From Stutzerimonas balearica DSM 6083 (GTDB lineage Bacteria > Pseudomonadota > Gammaproteobacteria > Pseudomonadales > Pseudomonadaceae): a DNA stretch of 64,000 nt. Both the position numbers and the translations under genes were made by a program. The notes beneath the pieces were generated by a model. It saw only the letters and a program-made list of their open reading frames with translations. It did not search any database and was not told the origin of the DNA. The DNA lies in contig NZ_CP007511.1 in the NCBI RefSeq assembly GCF_000818015.1, forward strand, positions 1,350,001 to 1,414,000, given 5' to 3'. Shown piece after piece: positions 59,025 through 64,000 of the stretch (its first letter is position 1; every line of letters starts with the position of its first letter).

Positions 59025-59234
59025 ATGGCTGAGCGCGAAGTCGGAACCGTCAAGTGGTTCAACGATGCCAAGGGCTATGGATTCATTCAGCGCGGCAGTG
59101 GCGCTGACGTGTTCGTCCACTACCGGGCGATCCGTGGCGAAGGCCACCGTTCGCTGACCGAAGGTCAGCAGGTGGAGTTCTCGGTGATCCAGGGCCAGAA
59201 GGGCCTGCAGGCCGAGGATGTTGCCGGCCTCTGA
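59025..59234 (+). CDS. Cold-shock-domain protein (CspA family)
   Basis: This 69-residue single cold-shock domain binds single-stranded nucleic acid through RNP1 (KGYGFI) and RNP2 (DVFVHY). The Tyr/Arg version VHYRAI instead of VHFSAI is a CspD-like variant. The ATG at 59025 has GGAG nine bases upstream. The 196-bp leader contains a short CCC-TTCG-GGG hairpin (58983-58992) close to the ribosome-binding site, and a -10-like TATACT at 58902. Whether it is cold-inducible cannot be told. Confidence 0.94.
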   Translation: MAEREVGTVKWFNDAKGYGFIQRGSGADVFVHYRAIRGEGHRSLTEGQQVEFSVIQGQKGLQAEDVAGL

Positions 59235-59251
59235 CTCCGGCCGCTATAAGC

Positions 59252-59280
59252 ACAAAGCCCGCCGTGATGGCGGGCTTTGT
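59252..59280 (+). terminator. Intrinsic terminator after the cold-shock gene
   Basis: ACAAAGCCCGCC (59252-59263) and GGCGGGCTTTGT (59269-59280) form a perfect 12-bp stem with a 5-nt loop. The 3' arm and what follows contain TTTGTCGTTT. It lies 17 bp after the stop codon. Confidence 0.88.
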
Positions 59281-59314
59281 CGTTTCCGGGCGGTGATTTC
59301 GGGTGAGGGTGCAC

Positions 59315-59569
59315 GGTGGGCTGAAGCCCACCCTACGGGAAGCGCAGCCGGGCGGTAGGGGCGGGTGGCGCTGGGGCTCAGCGACCAGGGGCCGGTCAGG
59401 CTGAGGTTGGCGGTGGGCTGAAGCCCACCCTACGGGATGCGCAGCTGGGCGGTAGGGCAGGTGGCGCTGGGACTCAGCGACCAGGGGCCCGTCAGGCTGA
59501 GGGTTGGCGGTGGGCTGAAGCCCACCCTGCGAAGGAGTACCTGGGCGGTAGGGTGGGCTTCAGCCCACC
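59315..59569. repeat. Second REP-like array, three direct units plus a terminal inverted copy
   Basis: The hairpin element GGTGGGCTGAAGCCCACC begins at 59315, 59412 and 59519 (periods 97 and 107 bp), and its opposite orientation closes the array at 59552-59569. The spacers are themselves repeated (CTGGG/ACTCAGCGACCAGGGGCC and GTCAGGCTGAGG are shared by the first two units). The element equals that of the 47.2-kb array, but the spacers differ. It fills most of the 389-bp gap between the cold-shock terminator and the next gene. Confidence 0.9.
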
Positions 59570-59623
59570 AGGAACCGGCGAGGCGGCGGTCCGGGGGAGC
59601 GGGCGCCTGCGACCCTGGCGCGC

Positions 59624-59995
59624 TCAACCCGTGCGCCAGACGATCTCCTGCTCGCCATCGGCATCGATGCGGATCCAGCGGTCGGCGTCGTCCTCGGCTT
59701 CGTCTTCGCTCCAGCCGCCCGGTGCGCAGCGGACCTGCACGCCGAGCGCCTGATGCGCCGCGCGGGCGCAGGCGATGTCGTCGGCCCAGGGCGTGGCGTC
59801 GCTTTCCAGCAGCAGGCAGTGCCACTTGCCGACCGCATTGGGCAGCCAGGTCACCGGAATGCCGGCGGCGCTGCACTTGAACGTCTGGCCTTTCTGCTGC
59901 CAGGGCGTACAGGGGCCGATGGCTTCGGTCAGCCACTGGCCGACGGCGTCCTGGCTGGCGTCCTTCAGGTAGATTTCGATGTCCGGTTGCCGCAT
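59624..59995 (-). CDS. Conserved hypothetical protein, 123 aa
   Basis: A 123-residue soluble, acidic protein (MRQPDIEIYLKDASQ at the start, GGWSEDEAEDDADRWIRI near the end) with Trp-rich segments. I recall similar short proteins in Pseudomonas without known function. The ATG at 59995 opens the protein; the frame reaches back to 60055 into rlmA. It is the last gene after dapE-rlmA, 25 bp downstream. Confidence 0.72.
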   Translation of the reverse strand: MRQPDIEIYLKDASQDAVGQWLTEAIGPCTPWQQKGQTFKCSAAGIPVTWLPNAVGKWHCLLLESDATPWADDIACARAAHQALGVQVRCAPGGWSEDEAEDDADRWIRIDADGEQEIVWRTG

Positions 59996-60020
59996 CTGGG
60001 CTGCCTCGTATGAGTCGGTA

Positions 60021-60824
60021 TCAGTCGCGCTCGATCCAGTCGTAGCGTATCGCAACCCGCACGGCGAGCGGTGCGTCGATCACCGCGGCGCGGCGTTCAG
60101 CGCTGGCGCGCCAGCCGTGCGGGGTCATCGCCAGCAGGTCGCTTCGGGCCTGGGCATCGTCGAGCTGCAAGTGGTAGGTCAGCGTCTCGCTGTGCGCCAG
60201 GTGCATGCCGTCGGGAATCAGCGCCAGGTGCTTCTCGTCGTCGTATTCGCGCACCTCGTCGTAGAGCCGTTCGCGCAGCTCCCAAAGGTGCTCGCGGGTC
60301 GGCCCCATGCGCAGCAGGCCGCCGCCGGGCGCGAGCAGACGTCGAGCCTCGGCCCAGTCCAGCGGGCTGAACACGCTGGCCAGCAGGTCGCAGCTGGCAT
60401 CGGCCAGCGGCACGCGCGCCATGCTCGCCACCAGCCACTCCAATTGTGGCGCGCGCTTGCAGGCGCGCTTGATCGCTTCGCGCGAAATATCCAGCGCGTA
60501 GCCTTCGGCCGCTGGCAGAGCCTCGGCAAGCTGCGCGGTGTAGTAACCCTCGCCGCAACCGATGTCCAGCCAGGCGCGCGGCGCGCGTTCGGCCGCCAGT
60601 TCGGCCAGGCGCCGCGCCAGCGGCGCGTAGTGGCCGCCGTCGAGGAAGCGCCGCCGCGCCTCGACCATGGCCTGGTTGTCGCCCGGGTCGCGGCTGTTCT
60701 TGTGTTGCACCGGCAGGAGGTTCAGATAGCCCTGGCGCGCACGGTCGAAACGGTGGTTGGCCGGGCAGGCGACGCCGCGCTCGACCGCGGCGAGCGGCGC
60801 CTGGCAGATCGGGCAGGTCAGCAT
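60021..60824 (-). CDS. rlmA: 23S rRNA (guanine-N1)-methyltransferase RlmA
   Basis: The 267-residue enzyme methylates a guanine in helix 35 of 23S rRNA (G745 in E. coli). It has an N-terminal zinc-binding part (CPICQAPL, then [10 protein letters not shown], i.e. C-x2-C...C-x3-H), a SAM motif [16 protein letters not shown], and ends with the usual WIERD. The start ATG lies at 60824 and overlaps the dapE stop by 7 bp, suggesting an operon. Confidence 0.93.
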   Translation of the reverse strand: MLTCPICQAPLAAVERGVACPANHRFDRARQGYLNLLPVQHKNSRDPGDNQAMVEARRRFLDGGHYAPLARRLAELAAERAPRAWLDIGCGEGYYTAQLAEALPAAEGYALDISREAIKRACKRAPQLEWLVASMARVPLADASCDLLASVFSPLDWAEARRLLAPGGGLLRMGPTREHLWELRERLYDEVREYDDEKHLALIPDGMHLAHSETLTYHLQLDDAQARSDLLAMTPHGWRASAERRAAVIDAPLAVRVAIRYDWIERD

Positions 60825-61966
60825 GCGAGCAGGCGCACCAGGGTCTGGTAGTAGATCTCGGCGAGCAGGTCGAGGTCGCTGGCCAGCACGTGCTCGTCGA
60901 CCTGGTGGATGGTCGCGTTCACCGGGCCGAGTTCGACCACCTGGGTGCCGAGGGTGGCGATGAAGCGGCCATCGGAGGTGCCGCCGCTGGTCGACGGCGT
61001 GGTGTCGCGGCCGGTGACCGCGCGAATGCTCGCCGACACCGCATCGAGCAGCTCGCCGGGTTCGGTGAGGAACGGCAGGCCGGACAGCGCCCAGTCGACG
61101 TGCCAGTCCAGGCCGTGCTTGTCGAGGATAGCCGCGGTACGGCGCTGCAGATCCTCGACCGTGGATTCGGTGGAAAAGCGGAAGTTGAACACCGCGGTCA
61201 AGGTGCCGGGAATGACGTTGGTCGCGCCGGTGCCGGCGTTGAGGTTGGAGACCTGGAAACTGGTCGGCGGGAAGAACGCGTTGCCGTCGTCCCAGTGCTC
61301 GGCGGCGAGTTCGGCCAGTGCCGGCGCGGCGAGATGGATCGGGTTCTTCGCCAGGTGCGGGTAGGCCACGTGGCCCTGCTGGCCGCGCACGGTGAGGGTG
61401 CCGCCGAGCGAGCCGCGGCGACCGTTCTTCACTACGTCACCGACCAGCGTGGTGCTCGACGGTTCGCCGACGATGCACCAGTCCAGCCGCTGGCCGCGCT
61501 CGCGCAGGCGCTCGACCACCGCCTTGGTGCCGTGGTGCGCCGGGCCTTCCTCGTCGCTGGTGATGAGAAAGGCGATCTGCCCCTTGTGTGCCGGGTGGTC
61601 GGCGACGAAGCGCTCGACGGCCACGACCATGGCCGCCAGGCTGCCCTTCATGTCCGCCGCGCCGCGGCCGTGCAGCATGCCCTGCTCGTCGATGCGCGCG
61701 GCGAACGGCGGGTTGTGCCAGGCCTCGACCGGGCCGGTCGGCACCACGTCGGTGTGACCGGCGAAGCAGAGCACCGGGCCCTCGCTGCCGCGCAGTGCCC
61801 AGAAATTGTCCACGTCCTCGATGCGCATCGGCTCGACGGCAAAGCCGCAGGCGGCGAGCCGCGCGCTCATCAGCTGCTGGCAGCCTTCGTCCAGAGGCGT
61901 CACCGAGGCGCGATTGATCAGCTCGCAGGCCAGTTGCAGGGTCGGGGAAAGGGCAGGGGCGGTCAT
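60818..61966 (-). CDS. dapE: Succinyl-diaminopimelate desuccinylase
   Basis: This 382-residue zinc metalloenzyme hydrolyses N-succinyl-LL-diaminopimelate in lysine and peptidoglycan synthesis. Metal ligands appear in [11 protein letters not shown] (His, Asp), GRGAADMKG (Asp), TSDEEGPA (Glu pair) and the C-terminal IHQVDEHV (His). The [13 protein letters not shown] loop is typical of DapE. Length and start are normal. It is the first gene of the leftward dapE-rlmA group. Confidence 0.96.
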   Translation of the reverse strand: MTAPALSPTLQLACELINRASVTPLDEGCQQLMSARLAACGFAVEPMRIEDVDNFWALRGSEGPVLCFAGHTDVVPTGPVEAWHNPPFAARIDEQGMLHGRGAADMKGSLAAMVVAVERFVADHPAHKGQIAFLITSDEEGPAHHGTKAVVERLRERGQRLDWCIVGEPSSTTLVGDVVKNGRRGSLGGTLTVRGQQGHVAYPHLAKNPIHLAAPALAELAAEHWDDGNAFFPPTSFQVSNLNAGTGATNVIPGTLTAVFNFRFSTESTVEDLQRRTAAILDKHGLDWHVDWALSGLPFLTEPGELLDAVSASIRAVTGRDTTPSTSGGTSDGRFIATLGTQVVELGPVNATIHQVDEHVLASDLDLLAEIYYQTLVRLLAC

Positions 61967-62010
61967 CGGTGCTCCGGTCGGCAGGGCGGAAAAGGCGGCA
62001 TATTAAAGCA

Positions 62011-62037
62011 GAACGCCCGGCGACTGGGCCGGGCCTT
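62011..62037 (-). terminator. Hairpin after the beta-glucan synthase gene
   Basis: GCCCGGC (62015-62021) and GCCGGGC (62028-62034) form a 7-bp stem with a 6-nt loop 19 bp downstream of the leftward glucan synthase. The minus strand then reads GTTCTGCTTTAAT, a weak T-run, so it is probably a terminator. Confidence 0.5.
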
Positions 62038-62055
62038 GCGGGTGTTGCGGCAGGC

Positions 62056-64000
62056 TCAGGCGGGCTTGGCCTGCGCATGCTGCTCGGGCTTGGGCAACGA
62101 CGAGAGCATCGCCATGGCCAGCGCCGCGACATAGGGCAGCGACTGGATCAGCAGCACCGCGACCCAGAACATCACATCCAGCCCCGGCTGCGGCTGGGTG
62201 ATGGCGATGCCGAGCGCGGCGCCCCACAACAGCAGCATGACGAAGGCCTCCTCGCGCGCCTCCGCCAGCGCCAGCAACAGCCCGTGGTTGCTGCGCATCT
62301 TCGGCGTGCGGAAGAACGGGATGCTGCGCGTGACCATGCCGAACAGCACGGCCTTGGCGATGGTGTGCGACAGTGCCAGGCCGGCGATCGCCGCCGACGC
62401 CGCATCGCGCATATTCACGCCCACCGCACGGCGATAGAGGAACAGGATCTTGCCGAGCTTGAAGAAGAACAATGCCAGCGGCGGCAGGGCGAAGATCAAC
62501 AGCGGCGGGTCGACCCGGTTGGGGACGATGATCATCGCCGCCGACCAGAGCAGCGCACCGGCGGTGAAGAAGATGTTCAACCCGTCGGCCACCCACGGCA
62601 GCCAGCCGGCGACGAAGTGGTAGCGCTGGCCGCGGGTCAGCTCGCTGCCCTTGCCGAAGAACAGGCTGGCCAGATGGCGCTTCATGATCTGCATTGCGCC
62701 ATAGGCCCAGCGGAAGCGCTGCTTCTTGAAGTCGATGAAGGTGTCGGGCATCAGGCCCTTGCCGTAGCTCTGTTCGAAATAGGCCGCCGACAGCCCTTTC
62801 TCGAACACCCGCAGGCCCAGCTCGGCATCCTCGGTGATGCACCAGTCGGCCCATTTCAGCTCGTCGAGCACCTTGCGCCGGGTCATGGTCATGGTGCCGT
62901 GCTGGATGATCGCGTCGCGGTCGTTGCGCGTGACCATGCCGATGTGGAAGAAGCCCTTGTATTCGGCGTAGCAGAGCTTCTTGAACAGCGACTCATGCTC
63001 GTCGCGATAATCCTGCGGCGACTGCACCACGGCGATTTTCGGATCGGCGAAGTGCGGCACCATGTGGCGCAGCCAGTCGGGGCTGACGCAGTAGTCCGAG
63101 TCGATCACCGCGACCACCTCGGCGTCCGGATGGGTGCGCTCCAGCGCATAGTTCAGCGCACCGCCCTTGAAGCCGGCCAGTGGCGCGACGTGGAAGAAGC
63201 GGAAGCGCTCGCCGAGCGCTTCGCAATGCGCCTGCACCGGCTCCCAGACCGCGGGGTCGCGGGTGTTGTTGTCGATTACCAGCACTTCGAAATTCGGGTA
63301 GTCCAGGCGCGCCAGGGCGTTGAGCGTCTGCTTCACCATTTCTGGCGGCTCGTTGTAGCAGGGCACGTGGACCGACACCATCGGCCGGTAGCCGGTCTCG
63401 TCGGTCACCGGCAGGAACGGTCGCACGCGCTTGCGCTTCCACACCGTTTCGGCCAGCTCGTGGGCCTCGGTGAGCAGTACCACCATCACGCCCAGGGCAC
63501 CGAGCGCCAGCAGCACGCCGACGGTCAGGCTGAACCAGGTGCTGTACTGCTGGCTGAAGTCGTAGGCGATCCACACCAGCATGGTCGCGGCGAGAAAGGC
63601 GACGATGGTGAGGAAGGTACGCCCGCGCTGGCGCAGGGCGCTGCCGTCGATCAGCAGCAGGGCCAAGGCGAGCAGCGCGAGGATGCCCGAGGCGCTGGCC
63701 AGCAGGCGCCACTGCGGGATTTCCACCACCGGCCCGGTGAGCGGGAACTTGGGTTGGCGCGCGGCGTTGTAGACGCCCCAGTAGGCGCCGACCGCACCTT
63801 CCTCGCCGGCCTTCCAGGGTTGGTCGAAGGCCTCGATGACGAAGTAGTTGAAGCCCTTGGCGTTGAGCTTGTTGACCAGCGTGCGCAGATAGATCGCCTG
63901 CTCGGCCTGGTCGGCCTCGGCGCCACCGCGGGTCCGGCCGTTGCTCGGCCAGCCGACTTCGGCCAGCAGCAGCGGTTTTTTCGGGAACTGTTTCTTCAGC
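62056..64000 (-). CDS. ndvB: Cyclic beta-(1,3)-glucan synthase-like glycosyltransferase with GH17-type domain (5' end outside window)
   Basis: The frame is open to the right edge. The visible 647 residues hold the end of a glycoside-hydrolase family 17 domain (AEVGWPSNG with a catalytic Glu, then VIEAFDQPWK), then TM segments and a family 2 glycosyltransferase (VHVPCYNE, DSDYCVSPDW, TEDAELGLR, QRFRWAYG) and further TMs. This is the NdvB architecture of Pseudomonas, which makes periplasmic cyclic glucans linked to biofilm antibiotic tolerance. The start is beyond the window, so the total length is unknown. Confidence 0.9.
   Translation of the reverse strand, partial: LKKQFPKKPLLLAEVGWPSNGRTRGGAEADQAEQAIYLRTLVNKLNAKGFNYFVIEAFDQPWKAGEEGAVGAYWGVYNAARQPKFPLTGPVVEIPQWRLLASASGILALLALALLLIDGSALRQRGRTFLTIVAFLAATMLVWIAYDFSQQYSTWFSLTVGVLLALGALGVMVVLLTEAHELAETVWKRKRVRPFLPVTDETGYRPMVSVHVPCYNEPPEMVKQTLNALARLDYPNFEVLVIDNNTRDPAVWEPVQAHCEALGERFRFFHVAPLAGFKGGALNYALERTHPDAEVVAVIDSDYCVSPDWLRHMVPHFADPKIAVVQSPQDYRDEHESLFKKLCYAEYKGFFHIGMVTRNDRDAIIQHGTMTMTRRKVLDELKWADWCITEDAELGLRVFEKGLSAAYFEQSYGKGLMPDTFIDFKKQRFRWAYGAMQIMKRHLASLFFGKGSELTRGQRYHFVAGWLPWVADGLNIFFTAGALLWSAAMIIVPNRVDPPLLIFALPPLALFFFKLGKILFLYRRAVGVNMRDAASAAIAGLALSHTIAKAVLFGMVTRSIPFFRTPKMRSNHGLLLALAEAREEAFVMLLLWGAALGIAITQPQPGLDVMFWVAVLLIQSLPYVAALAMAMLSSLPKPEQHAQAKPA

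Overview
The window comes from a high-GC gammaproteobacterium of the Pseudomonadaceae. The best guess is the Stutzerimonas (Pseudomonas stutzeri) group. This rests on recognisable protein families (RecJ, RF2, LysS, RsmJ, PlsB, DapE, NdvB-like glucan synthase), on Pseudomonas-type gene neighbourhoods (DUF4398 + OmpA lipoproteins; dsbRS-dsbD-dsbE-dsbG; GldA/F/G-like ABC cluster) and on a GTGGGCTGAAGCCCAC repeat that I associate with that group. The genus is an inference. I found no rRNA, tRNA, CRISPR array, insertion sequence or prophage.

Region 1 (1-22.2 kb) is mostly core genome on the plus strand: yaeQ (cut by the window edge), recJ, a stand-alone molybdopterin oxidoreductase, an Old Yellow Enzyme, a DUF533 protein, prfB with its programmed +1 frameshift, lysS, a QEGLA-motif metalloprotease-like protein, a BI-1-type membrane protein, an AIM24-family protein and a macrodomain protein. 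Two lipoproteins (OmpA-like and DUF4398) and a small conserved protein run leftwards. ppc, adk, tsaB, a DUF72 protein, an extensin-like protein and rsmJ follow.

Region 2 (22.2-31.8 kb) is accessory metabolism and defence: a TetR regulator divergent from a two-gene RND efflux operon, a second TetR regulator divergent from an MBL-fold protein that has lost its metal ligands, then PhzF, DUF3087, pirin and WrbA proteins.

Region 3 (31.8-47.1 kb) is a copper and thiol-redox island, the most coherent system in the window. Two leftward operons (copA / Met-His-rich protein / copB / His-tailed cytochrome c, and DUF2933 / P1B ATPase / HMA chaperone / DUF411 / DUF3147) each carry the same 16-bp element, read as CTGACA-N5-GTAAT, upstream. 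The second element lies in the divergent promoter shared with copRS. Next to it, a second two-component system (DsbRS-like) faces away from dsbD, a TlpA/DsbE-like gene and dsbG across a promoter holding the direct repeat GTTAAT-N5-GTTAAT. The two sensor kinases converge and overlap by 41 bp at their 3' ends. The layout suggests copper export and oxidation on one side and repair of copper-damaged disulfides on the other.

Region 4 (47.1-64 kb): a repeat array, DUF4197 and plsB; a leftward group with a methyltransferase, a class D beta-lactamase, an acetyltransferase and a serine hydrolase broken by one in-frame amber codon; a GldA/F/G-like ABC operon; a cold-shock gene with a strong terminator; a second array built on the same hairpin; then dapE-rlmA and a two-domain beta-glucan synthase that runs off the right edge.
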